NCBI RefSeq assembly: GCF_900116545.1
Contig: NZ_FPCK01000003.1
Span: 248,001 to 312,000 of the forward strand
Origin: Devosia crocina
GTDB taxonomy: Bacteria; Pseudomonadota; Alphaproteobacteria; Rhizobiales; Devosiaceae
Direction: 5' to 3'
DNA: 64,000 bases
Below are positions 56,649-64,000 of this stretch, one piece after another (the first letter of the stretch is position 1; each line of letters opens with the position of its first letter). The position numbers and the translations under genes were made by a program. The notes below the pieces were generated by a model. The model did not search any database. It was not told where the DNA came from and saw nothing but the letters and a program-made list of their open reading frames with translations.

Positions 56649-56846
56649 CTCGCTAGTGCTTCTGTCATAAACGCCCCCTGTTCATCAGGCATTTGCTCCT
56701 GACCAGCCGACCGGGGCCCCTTACGGGTTCCACGATCCCGGAGGCCAACATCCGCCAGCGCGTTGCGCCCGCGGGTGGGTTTTGCATTTGGCCTTTTGGC
56801 ACTTATCTCTCCGGGGGCTGATCCTCGTGAGCGAGAAGGACAAAAT

Positions 56847-58430
56847 ATGTTTGAGAGCTTAAGCGACCGGCTTGGCAAAATTTTCGATGGCCTTCGTGGA
56901 CGCGGCGCGCTGAACGCTGCCGATGTCGATGCGGCCATGCGCGAAATCCGCCGGGCGCTGATCGAGGCCGACGTTTCGCTCGAAGTCGTCCGCGCTTTTG
57001 TCGAACAGGTGCGCGAGCGGGCCGTCGGCGCCGAAGTTACCCGCTCGGTGACGCCGGGCCAGCAGGTCGTCAAAATCGTCAATGACGAGCTGGTCCAGGT
57101 TCTGGGCTCGGACGCCGTCACCATCGATCTCAATGCCCCAGCCCCCGTCACCCTCCTGATGGTCGGTTTGCAGGGCTCGGGCAAGACGACGACCACGGCA
57201 AAAATCGCCAAGCGTCTCAAAGACCGCCAAAAGAAACGCGTTCTTCTCGCCTCGCTCGATACCCGCCGCCCCGCCGCCATGGAGCAGCTGCGTGTGCTTG
57301 GGCAACAGGTTGGCGTCGATACCCTGCCGATCGTCCAGACCGAAACCCCGGTCGAGATCGCCCGCCGCGCCGAGCGCGAAGGGCGTCTAGGCGGTTATGA
57401 CGTCCTCATTCTCGATACTGCCGGCCGCACCCATATCGACGAAGAGCTGATGGTTGAAACGGTCTCCATCAAGGAGATCGCAAAACCCCACGAAATCCTC
57501 CTTGTCGTCGACGCCCTGACCGGCCAGGACGCGATCAACGTCGCCCGCTCGTTCGACACGCGCCTCGATGTCACCGGCATCGTCATGACCCGTGTCGATG
57601 GCGATGGTCGCGGCGGTGCGGCGCTCTCGATGCGTGCCGCGACCGGCAAGCCGATCAAGCTGATCGGCGTCGGCGAAAAGATGGATGCGCTCGAGGATTT
57701 CCATCCCGCGCGTATCGCCGACCGGATCCTGGGGATGGGCGACATCGTTTCGCTCGTTGAAAAGGCCGCGGAACACGTCACGGCCGAAGACGCCCAGAAG
57801 ATGGCGCAAAAGCTCAAGAAGGGCAGCTTCGATCTCGACGATCTGCGCGCCCAGCTTTTGCAGATGAAGAAAATGGGTGGCATGGGCGGCCTCATGGGCC
57901 TCCTGCCTGGCGCAGGTCAGCTGAAAAAGGCCATGGCCGGCTCCAATGTCGATGAAAAGGTCTTTGACCGCCAGATCGCCATCATCAACTCCATGACCAA
58001 GAAGGAACGGGCCAATCCCGACCTTCTCAATGCTTCGCGCCGCAAGCGCATTGCGGCCGGCGCCGGTGTCGACGTTTCTGAAATCAACAAGCTTTCCAAG
58101 CAGCACCGCCAGATGGCGGACATGATGAAGAAGGTGTCCAAGGGCGGCATGGGCGCTCTCGGCGGGATGTTCGGCGGCAAGATGGGCGGCATGCTCGGTG
58201 GCATGCCCGACCTCTCGAAGATGGACCCCAAGCAGCTCGAGCAGATGGCCCGTCAGGCCGGCATCAATCCCGAGCAATTGAAGGGCCTGCCCTCGGCCGA
58301 GCTGCCAGCGCAAAAGGCGCTGCCGGCCGATGTCAACGCCCTGCTGAAATCCTCCGGCGGCCCGGCTTTGCCCGGTCTCGGCGGCGCCCCCCGTTTCCCT
58401 GGCCTTCCGGGCCTGGGCAAAAAGAAATAA
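56847..58430 (+). CDS. ffh: Signal recognition particle protein Ffh
   Basis: GTPase of the SRP that binds signal sequences and 4.5S RNA. NG domain: GLQGSGKTTTTAKIAK, DTAGRTHIDEEL, TRVDGDGRGGAAL. The C-terminal M domain is rich in Met and Gly (KMGGMLGGMPDLSKMDPKQL). ATG at 56847 with AGAAGGA is chosen. At 527 aa it is slightly longer than E. coli Ffh because of the tail. Followed by rpsP at 33 bp. Confidence 0.97.
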   Translation: MFESLSDRLGKIFDGLRGRGALNAADVDAAMREIRRALIEADVSLEVVRAFVEQVRERAVGAEVTRSVTPGQQVVKIVNDELVQVLGSDAVTIDLNAPAPVTLLMVGLQGSGKTTTTAKIAKRLKDRQKKRVLLASLDTRRPAAMEQLRVLGQQVGVDTLPIVQTETPVEIARRAEREGRLGGYDVLILDTAGRTHIDEELMVETVSIKEIAKPHEILLVVDALTGQDAINVARSFDTRLDVTGIVMTRVDGDGRGGAALSMRAATGKPIKLIGVGEKMDALEDFHPARIADRILGMGDIVSLVEKAAEHVTAEDAQKMAQKLKKGSFDLDDLRAQLLQMKKMGGMGGLMGLLPGAGQLKKAMAGSNVDEKVFDRQIAIINSMTKKERANPDLLNASRRKRIAAGAGVDVSEINKLSKQHRQMADMMKKVSKGGMGALGGMFGGKMGGMLGGMPDLSKMDPKQLEQMARQAGINPEQLKGLPSAELPAQKALPADVNALLKSSGGPALPGLGGAPRFPGLPGLGKKK

Positions 58431-58463
58431 CCCAAACTTAGAACATCAACCCCAGGAACTAAA

Positions 58464-58826
58464 ATGTCCCTCAAGATCCGTCTTGCCCGTGGTGGCAGCA
58501 AGAAGCGCCCGTTCTACCAGATCGTCATCGCCGACGCGCGCAGCCCGCGCGATGGTCGTTTCATCGAAAAGATCGGCACCTTCAACCCGCTTCTGGCCAA
58601 GGACGCTGAAAACCGCATCGTGCTCAACACCGAACGCGCCCAGCATTGGGTTTCCGTCGGTGCCCAGCCGACCGACCGCGTCCTGCGCTTCCTCGATGCT
58701 GCCGGTATCGTCAAGCGCGACGCCCGCAACAACCCGAACAAGGGCGAACCCGGCACCAAGGCCAAGGAACGCGCCGAAGAAAAGGCTGCCAAGGCCGCTG
58801 CTGCTGCCGAGGGTTCGGCAGAGTAA
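58464..58826 (+). CDS. rpsP: 30S ribosomal protein S16
   Basis: Core domain [20 protein letters not shown] is characteristic, followed by the usual GTFNPLL and [13 protein letters not shown] region. The 120-residue protein has an alanine/lysine-rich C-terminal extension ([17 protein letters not shown]) as in other alphaproteobacteria. A strong terminator follows; rimM, trmD and rplS, which often come next, are not here. Confidence 0.97.
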   Translation: MSLKIRLARGGSKKRPFYQIVIADARSPRDGRFIEKIGTFNPLLAKDAENRIVLNTERAQHWVSVGAQPTDRVLRFLDAAGIVKRDARNNPNKGEPGTKAKERAEEKAAKAAAAAEGSAE

Positions 58827-58854
58827 TTTTGGGATCTTGGTCCTCTAAATGCGA

Positions 58855-58884
58855 AAGCCCCGGTGGAGACACCGGGGCTTTTTC
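58855..58884 (+). terminator. Rho-independent terminator of ffh-rpsP
   Basis: AAGCCCCGGTG pairs with CACCGGGGCTT, followed by TTTTTC. About 30 bases after the rpsP stop. Confidence 0.88.
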
Positions 58885-59000
58885 GTATGCTCTATCTCTC
58901 GTTTCACGTCCATGCCGGGCTCGTCACGGCAATCCATACGCATCATGAGATGGACCAGCGGGACAAGCCCGGTGGTGACGATGGAAAAGTGAGTGAGGCG

Positions 59001-60101
59001 CTACGCCTTGAGCTTGCTCAAGATCGCCGCGCCCATTTCTTCCGTGCCAACCGTCTTGCGGTTGTCCTGGGCGATATCGCCAGTGCGCAGGCCATCGCTG
59101 AGCACGGCCGAGATGGCGCCTTCCACCTTGTCGGCCAGTTCGATCATGTTGAACGAATAGCGCAGGGCCATAGCCAGCGAGGCGATCATCGCAATCGGGT
59201 TTGCAATGCCCTGACCAGCAATGTCAGGGGCCGAGCCGTGGACGGGCTCGTAAAAGGCCTTGCGCTTGCCGGTCGTCGGATCCGGCGCGCCGAGCGAAGC
59301 GGATGGCAGCATGCCGAGCGAGCCGGTGAGCATGGCCGCAACGTCGGACAGAATGTCGCCAAAGAGGTTGTCGGTGACCATCACGTCGAACTGCTTCGGC
59401 GTGCGCACCAGCTGCATCGCGGCATTGTCGGCGAGGATGTGGTGGAGTTCGACGTCGGAATAGTCCTTGGCAACGCCCTTGACCACCTCGTCCCAGAGGA
59501 CGCCCGACTTCATGACGTTCTTCTTGTCGGCCGAGTGCACCTTGTTCTTGCGGGTGCGGGCGAGATCGAAGGCAACACGGGCGATCCGGTCGATTTCGTA
59601 GGTCTCGTAGACCTGGGTGTCGATGGCGCGCTTCTGACCTTCGCCGAGATCGGTGATGGTCTTGGGTTCGCCGAAATAAACCCCGCCGGTCAATTCGCGC
59701 ACGATCAGGATATCGAGGCCTTCCACCAGTTCGCGCTTGAGCGAGGAGGCATCGGCCAGCGCCGGATAGCAGATGGCGGGGCGAAGATTGGCGAAGACGG
59801 CCAGTTCCTTGCGCAGGCGCAGGAGCGCGGCTTCCGGGCGGTGCTCATAGGGCACGTCGTCCCACTTGGGGCCGCCCACCGCGCCGAAGATCACGGCGTC
59901 GGCGGCCTTGGCCTTGGCGACGTCTTCGTCGGTGATGGCGGTCTGGTGCTGGTCATAGGCGGCGCCGCCGGCAAGACCGCGATCGAGCGAGAAGTCGGTC
60001 AGGCCCTCGGCATTGGTCCAGGCGATGATCTTTTCGACCTCGACCATGATTTCGGTGCCAATGCCGTCGCCCGGCAAAAGAAACAGGGAATGGGTGGCCA
60101 T
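59001..60101 (-). CDS. leuB: 3-isopropylmalate dehydrogenase
   Basis: Oxidative decarboxylase of leucine synthesis. [20 protein letters not shown] opens the protein; [13 protein letters not shown] and [20 protein letters not shown], with the metal-binding Asp residues, are family signatures. ATG at 60101 follows GAGGAG; 366 aa is typical. Transcribed separately from leuD-ridA because a terminator lies between. Confidence 0.97.
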   Translation of the reverse strand: MATHSLFLLPGDGIGTEIMVEVEKIIAWTNAEGLTDFSLDRGLAGGAAYDQHQTAITDEDVAKAKAADAVIFGAVGGPKWDDVPYEHRPEAALLRLRKELAVFANLRPAICYPALADASSLKRELVEGLDILIVRELTGGVYFGEPKTITDLGEGQKRAIDTQVYETYEIDRIARVAFDLARTRKNKVHSADKKNVMKSGVLWDEVVKGVAKDYSDVELHHILADNAAMQLVRTPKQFDVMVTDNLFGDILSDVAAMLTGSLGMLPSASLGAPDPTTGKRKAFYEPVHGSAPDIAGQGIANPIAMIASLAMALRYSFNMIELADKVEGAISAVLSDGLRTGDIAQDNRKTVGTEEMGAAILSKLKA

Positions 60102-60182
60102 GGTCGCAAACTCCTCGCCGTACTGGTGGGTACACCTTGGCGCGCACATAGCTTTATTTTGGCTTTTCGCGCAAGGGCGGCC

Positions 60183-60216
60183 AAAACAAAACAGCGCCTC
60201 CCGAGGGGAAGCGCTG
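60183..60216 (-). terminator. Terminator of leuD-ridA
   Basis: On the minus strand CAGCGC...GCGCTG, with inner TCCC/GGGA pairing, is followed by TTTTGTTTTGG. It separates ridA from leuB. Confidence 0.72.
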
Positions 60217-60242
60217 GCAGATTGTTGCGAGACCGGTCTGTC

Positions 60243-60638
60243 TTAGCCGTGACTGGTCGCCGCACCGATCCGGGCCGTTACCTCGATCTCGATCTTCATG
60301 CCTTCCTCGATCATGTCGACGATCAGCATGGAGGCGGCAGGGCGGATGTCCTTGAAGACGGGCCCGACTGCAGCGACCACTTCGTCGACATAGGACCGGT
60401 CGCCCAGATAATAAACCACCCGCACCGTGTCCGCGATCGAAGAGCCGGCCTCCTTGAGCGCCTTGTCGATCGTGGCAACGGCGTTTCGGGCCTGCTCGCC
60501 GACGCTTTCAGGCATGGTCATGACCGCATAATCATAGCCCGTCGTGCCCGACACGTAGACCGTATCCTCGTGGCGCACGGCACGGGAATAGCCGAACGTG
60601 GTTTCAAAAGGCGAACCGGTGGAAACGCGCTGCACCAT
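60243..60638 (-). CDS. RidA family protein
   Basis: Member of the YjgF/YER057c/UK114 group (131 aa). RidA enzymes hydrolyse reactive 2-aminoacrylate and related imines formed by amino-acid metabolism. The active-site Arg is in DIRPAASMLIVD. Its other family segment is VSGTTGYDYAVM. It starts 9 bases after leuD, so it is likely co-transcribed with it; not every family member is a true deaminase. Confidence 0.9.
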   Translation of the reverse strand: MVQRVSTGSPFETTFGYSRAVRHEDTVYVSGTTGYDYAVMTMPESVGEQARNAVATIDKALKEAGSSIADTVRVVYYLGDRSYVDEVVAAVGPVFKDIRPAASMLIVDMIEEGMKIEIEVTARIGAATSHG

Positions 60639-60647
60639 GATCGCCTC

Positions 60648-61253
60648 TCAGAGCCAGGGACGTTCGGAAGCCATTCTTCCCTCGAACGAGGAGATGGCCG
60701 GGTCGGACTTGAGCGTGCCCGCTATATCGTCGAGACCTTCAAGCAGGATGTGCTTGCGCGCTGGATCGATATCGAAGTGCAGCGTGCCGCCATCGGGGCC
60801 CTTAATGGTCTGGGCTTCGAGGTCGATCGTCAGCGTCGCATTAGAGCCGCGCTCGGCATCGTCCAACAACAGCTTGAGCTGCTCGGGCGAGACGACAAGC
60901 GGCAGGATGCCGTTCTTGAAGCAGTTATTGTAGAAAATATCGGCGAAGCTGGTGGAGATCACGCAGCGGATGCCGAAATCGGCCAGCGCCCAGGGGGCGT
61001 GCTCACGGCTCGAGCCGCAGCCGAAATTGTCGCCCGCGATGATGATCTTGGCCTGCCGGTAAGCGGGCTGGTTCAGGACGAATTCGGCATTTTCCGAGCC
61101 GTCTTCATTATATCGCATCTCGGAAAACAAGGCGACGCCGAGGCCGGTGCGCTTGATGGTTTTCAGATATTGCTTGGGGATGATCATGTCGGTGTCGATA
61201 TTGATGATCGGCAGCGGCGCCGCGACACCCGTCAATGTGGTGAATTTTTCCAT
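60648..61253 (-). CDS. leuD: 3-isopropylmalate dehydratase small subunit
   Basis: Swivel domain of isopropylmalate isomerase, partner of Leu[16 protein letters not shown] and [15 protein letters not shown] are the family signatures. ATG at 61253 gives 201 aa, standard length. Coupled with ridA downstream. LeuC is 10 kb away. Confidence 0.96.
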   Translation of the reverse strand: MEKFTTLTGVAAPLPIINIDTDMIIPKQYLKTIKRTGLGVALFSEMRYNEDGSENAEFVLNQPAYRQAKIIIAGDNFGCGSSREHAPWALADFGIRCVISTSFADIFYNNCFKNGILPLVVSPEQLKLLLDDAERGSNATLTIDLEAQTIKGPDGGTLHFDIDPARKHILLEGLDDIAGTLKSDPAISSFEGRMASERPWL

Positions 61254-61409
61254 CGGAAAACCTCGCTTTGCCTTGGGTCTTTGCTGCAAAGCGGGGGCCG
61301 GGTCAAGTCGGCTCGGGGATAAACCGTTCGGCGCTTGACCGTACCGGCCTTCACTCTTTACTGCTGTGAGCCGACCGGTCGCGGATGCAAACTTGTGCGG
61401 GAGTTAGCT

Positions 61410-62471
61410 ATGCATGGGCCTGCGATAAAGACATCACGCGATGACGAGGCCAAGGCTTACCAGCCCACTTCGCGCCAGCTGCTGCAGGCGCTCGAAGCCA
61501 TGGCAGGGGTGGGATTTTGCACCCTCTCGCTGGCCGATGGAACGGTGCAGGCCTCTGACGGACTGCACCTTCTGACGGGCACGCTGGACCATGTGGGCCA
61601 GCCAGTGACGCTGGATTTCATCGGATCGCGCACCCATCCCGATGACCGGGAAAGCCTGGTCGAAAACTTTCACCTGTTGATGCGCGATATCATGCCGTCC
61701 CGGCGCGACATGCGGCTGCTGCGCGAGGACGGCACGGTGCGGCGGCTCGAAATGCGATTCGAGCGGCTGATCGATGACGAGCGCCGGCCGGTGGGCTGGA
61801 TCATCTGCGTGCTTGACCGAAGCGAGGAGGAAAGCCTGCGCCACATGCTGGCCCAGGCCCGCCGGCGTCTGCGCACCGTGCTCGACCAGATCGATGTGGA
61901 TCTGGCCTGGTTCAGTTCGCTCGATGGGCGGTTCGTCGAGCGGGTCAAGCAGTCGGGCAATCCGCACTTGCCGCAAGCCCCGCTCTTTACGCTCGAGAGC
62001 TGGTTCGACACGGTTCATCCGGACGACCGCCCGATCGTGCTTGAAGGACTTGAGCGGGCCGAGGCCGATACCAGCGTTATCCGCATCGAGATTTCACCGG
62101 GGCACTATGTTCCGGTGCGCACAATCCGCAAGCCGGTGCTGAACGAAGCCAACCAAGCCGAAGAATGGTTTGGCCTGACAAGTCTCGTACAACCGGGCAC
62201 CGGCGGGCTCGATCCCGGCGAGATCGCTGCCGACCCTTCGCTGAACGGCCCGCTGCTCCGGGGGGCACGCAATCTCCTGGGCTGGACCATTCCGGTTCTC
62301 GCCCAACAGTCGGGAATCTCGGCCTCCACCATCATGCGGATCGAAGAATCCAGCGCCCCGATGACCGAGATCGCCCGGCGCAGCACCGCAGAGCGGCTGA
62401 TCGGGGCGCTGACGGGCGCCGGCCTGACCTTTCACCGGACACTGACGGGGAAACTGGCGATTTCGCTGTGA
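61410..62471 (+). CDS. PAS-PAS-HTH transcriptional regulator
   Basis: A 353-residue protein. Two PAS folds can be traced (about residues 20-140, with FIGSRTHPDDRESLVENF and the PAC segment, and about 145-270, with FDTVHPDDRPIVLEGLERAE), then a C-terminal XRE-like helix-turn-helix (LLRGARNLLGWTIPVLAQQS, GISASTIMRIEESS). The ATG at 61410 follows GGGAG. It could sense a small molecule or redox state and bind DNA; the signal and targets are unknown. Single gene. Confidence 0.8.
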   Translation: MHGPAIKTSRDDEAKAYQPTSRQLLQALEAMAGVGFCTLSLADGTVQASDGLHLLTGTLDHVGQPVTLDFIGSRTHPDDRESLVENFHLLMRDIMPSRRDMRLLREDGTVRRLEMRFERLIDDERRPVGWIICVLDRSEEESLRHMLAQARRRLRTVLDQIDVDLAWFSSLDGRFVERVKQSGNPHLPQAPLFTLESWFDTVHPDDRPIVLEGLERAEADTSVIRIEISPGHYVPVRTIRKPVLNEANQAEEWFGLTSLVQPGTGGLDPGEIAADPSLNGPLLRGARNLLGWTIPVLAQQSGISASTIMRIEESSAPMTEIARRSTAERLIGALTGAGLTFHRTLTGKLAISL

Positions 62472-62622
62472 TTGCTGACAACCATAAGGCTAAAATTGCC
62501 TGTGATCCTCTAAGTATTAACCCAGATCAGTTCATTCACAAGCGCTGGAGAAACTTTTCGTGCACACAGTATCGGTGCTGCCGCGCAGTCGGCTCATCGT
62601 ATCTGTCAGCCGCGGTTGGTGA

Positions 62623-64000
62623 ATGGCGCTTGAATTCAAGGGTATCGGGCAAGGTGTTGCACGTCGGCTGAGGACGCATTGGAAGCACTTCAGCCGGGAT
62701 GAAGCGGGCAATTTCGTGCTGCTTGCAGCCTTGGTCCTGCCGGTTCTGATCGGCAGCAGCGCGCTGGCTATCGAATATGGCATGGGGCTTGTCACGCGAT
62801 CGCAAAATCAGCGGGTCGCCGACATGTCGGCCTTTGCCGGCGCCCTGCGCTATACCGGCGATAGGTCGGAAACGGCCATGACCGATGCCGCCCTGCAGAT
62901 TGCAGCACTCAACGGGATCGAGCCAGACAAGGTCACGGTCAGCCTCGTGCCCTCTCCGCGCGGGGAGGGCGAAGCGGTGCAGGTCGATATCCATGCCGCG
63001 CAACCTATTCTGCTCGGCACTATCCTGGGCGCCGACAATACGCTCGAAATCAAAACCAAGGCCTTTGCCGCCCTCGGGTCGGAAGGGGAAGGCGCCTGTA
63101 TCATCGCGCTTGATGGAAGACAGTCGGGCGTCGTCCTCTCCGGTGGAACCAGCCTTTCGGCCAGCACCTGCTCGGTCGCTTCCAATGCCAGCGTGCAGGT
63201 ACCGTGCGGCACCAGCATCATCGCCGAGGCCGTTTACTACGACACGGCGCCACCCAACCAGGGCTGCAGCGGCATCCGCTCTCCAGATAACGGCCCGGGT
63301 AAGATCAGCAAACAAGCGACTCCCGATCCCTTGTCGGGGCACGCAGGCATAGCGGCAGCCACGGGCCGCATGAGTGCGGTCGCGACCTTGCCGAATATCG
63401 TCCTTCCTCCCACGAGCGGCGGACCCGATATTACGTTCGGCTACAATGTCCAGGCCGAGGTTGCGGCCAAGGTTGCACAGGCCGGCTGCGCACTAGGCAC
63501 GACCCCGGCCTATTCGGGCGAGTGGATCGTCAATTGCCCGGCAACCGGCACTCAAAAGTTCGGAACCATCCGCGTCACCGGCAAAAGCCTTGCCTTCAAC
63601 GTCAGCGGGCAGCCCGGCAAGCGCTACGAGTTTTCCGGTGGGATCGTGGTGGAGAGCGGCGCCAAGGCCAGCTTTCCTCCTGGCACCTATGTCGTAGCCA
63701 AGGGCATTTCTGCATCCGGAGGTTCGACAGTCAGCTTCGGTGCCGGCACCTTCATGATCGGTCCCAATGCATTTCCCTGCTCGTGGGACTCCAGCAATCA
63801 CAGCATCTGTTCGGCGGCGAACCTTTCCTTTGCCGGCCCGAGCACCTTCGTGCTGGCTTCAGGCTTTTATACCGGTGGTGGAGCGCGTCTTGTTTTGGGC
63901 GCAGGAGACGACAACCTTTTCGATCTCGGCCGTGCTGCCAGCGGCAATTCGGTCATGCTTGGCGGAGGCGCCTATACCGTCATGGGCGATGCCATCCGCC
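62623..64000 (+). CDS. TadG-like secreted/pilus-associated protein (partial, runs off window)
   Basis: A long plus-strand frame that starts at ATG 62623 and stays open to base 64000 (459 codons so far). The N terminus MALEFKGIGQGVARRLRTHW is followed by the TadE/TadG-type segment FSRDEAGNFVLLAALVLPV, a transmembrane helix and QNQRVADMSAFAGALRYTG. The following region is a secreted, Gly/Ser-rich beta-type domain with paired cysteines (for example TCSVASNASVQVPCG). Family assignment rests on the N-terminal part. The 3' end is missing. Confidence 0.8.
   Translation, partial: MALEFKGIGQGVARRLRTHWKHFSRDEAGNFVLLAALVLPVLIGSSALAIEYGMGLVTRSQNQRVADMSAFAGALRYTGDRSETAMTDAALQIAALNGIEPDKVTVSLVPSPRGEGEAVQVDIHAAQPILLGTILGADNTLEIKTKAFAALGSEGEGACIIALDGRQSGVVLSGGTSLSASTCSVASNASVQVPCGTSIIAEAVYYDTAPPNQGCSGIRSPDNGPGKISKQATPDPLSGHAGIAAATGRMSAVATLPNIVLPPTSGGPDITFGYNVQAEVAAKVAQAGCALGTTPAYSGEWIVNCPATGTQKFGTIRVTGKSLAFNVSGQPGKRYEFSGGIVVESGAKASFPPGTYVVAKGISASGGSTVSFGAGTFMIGPNAFPCSWDSSNHSICSAANLSFAGPSTFVLASGFYTGGGARLVLGAGDDNLFDLGRAASGNSVMLGGGAYTVMGDAIR

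Noticed and set aside
56649..56846. 4.5S/SRP RNA gene upstream of ffh
   Set aside because: The conserved SRP loop with GGAAGCAGC-like sequence is not there.
58863..61322. 819-codon plus-strand open frame across leuB, ridA and leuD
   Set aside because: Spans the complements of three certain genes and their terminator; not a gene.

Overview
The window reads as chromosome of a high-GC alphaproteobacterium, most likely Hyphomicrobiales and close to the Devosia/Pelagibacterium group. This is an inference from gene content and order: the F1 cluster atpHAGDC without F0 genes, priA and xerC divergent, dapF-mtaB-ftsY-yciB in a row, rsmB followed by a heparinase-like gene and purH, sdhCDAB, a DUF1674 (SdhAF4-like) gene and DUF6894/DUF1737 proteins. 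Nearly all of the sequence is ordinary core chromosome with tightly packed genes and short GC-rich intergenic hairpins.

Layout. 0-5.4 kb: envelope module (EnvC-like LytM factor, CtpA protease, YibQ-like deacetylase), RppH and a racemase. 5.5-10.6 kb: F1 ATP synthase on the minus strand. 10.9-23.2 kb: housekeeping and small genes (priA, xerC, two EamA exporters, asd, a HI0933-type flavoprotein, carbonic anhydrase, Nudix hydrolase), plus a secreted protein made of six DGECDD modules and two small EF-hand proteins. 23.5-27.4 kb: succinate dehydrogenase, with two extra small genes between sdhA and sdhB. 27.6-34.2 kb: PagL-like deacylase, luciferase-like oxidoreductase behind a perfect 16-bp palindrome, a two-gene unit of unknown function (membrane protein plus ClpP-fold periplasmic protein), and two NAD(P) oxidoreductases.

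34.24-41.39 kb is a 7.1-kb integrative element inserted at the 3' end of tRNA-Ala(CGC). It has 17-bp direct repeats at both ends, a matching triplet of GTACCCC boxes just inside each end, and a tyrosine integrase at the right end. Cargo is a small membrane protein, a GNAT acetyltransferase, a serine recombinase next to a field of CGAACC half-sites, a Cys/His-motif protein coupled to a ParB-like protein, and a stand-alone AAA ATPase. There are no phage structural genes and no conjugation genes. This is the least explained and most accessory part of the window.

41.5-64 kb returns to core genes: DUF6894, SdhAF4-like factor, htpX, rsmB, heparinase-like, purH, flippase, leuC, metallopeptidase, yciB, ftsY, mtaB, dapF, ffh, rpsP, leuB, ridA, leuD, a PAS-PAS-HTH regulator, and a TadG-like secreted protein cut off by the window end. 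Both protein halves of the SRP targeting pathway (Ffh and FtsY), three of the leucine enzymes (LeuC, LeuD, LeuB), and succinate dehydrogenase with a likely assembly factor are all here. Several extragenic inverted repeats mark the intergenic gaps between 46 and 53 kb.
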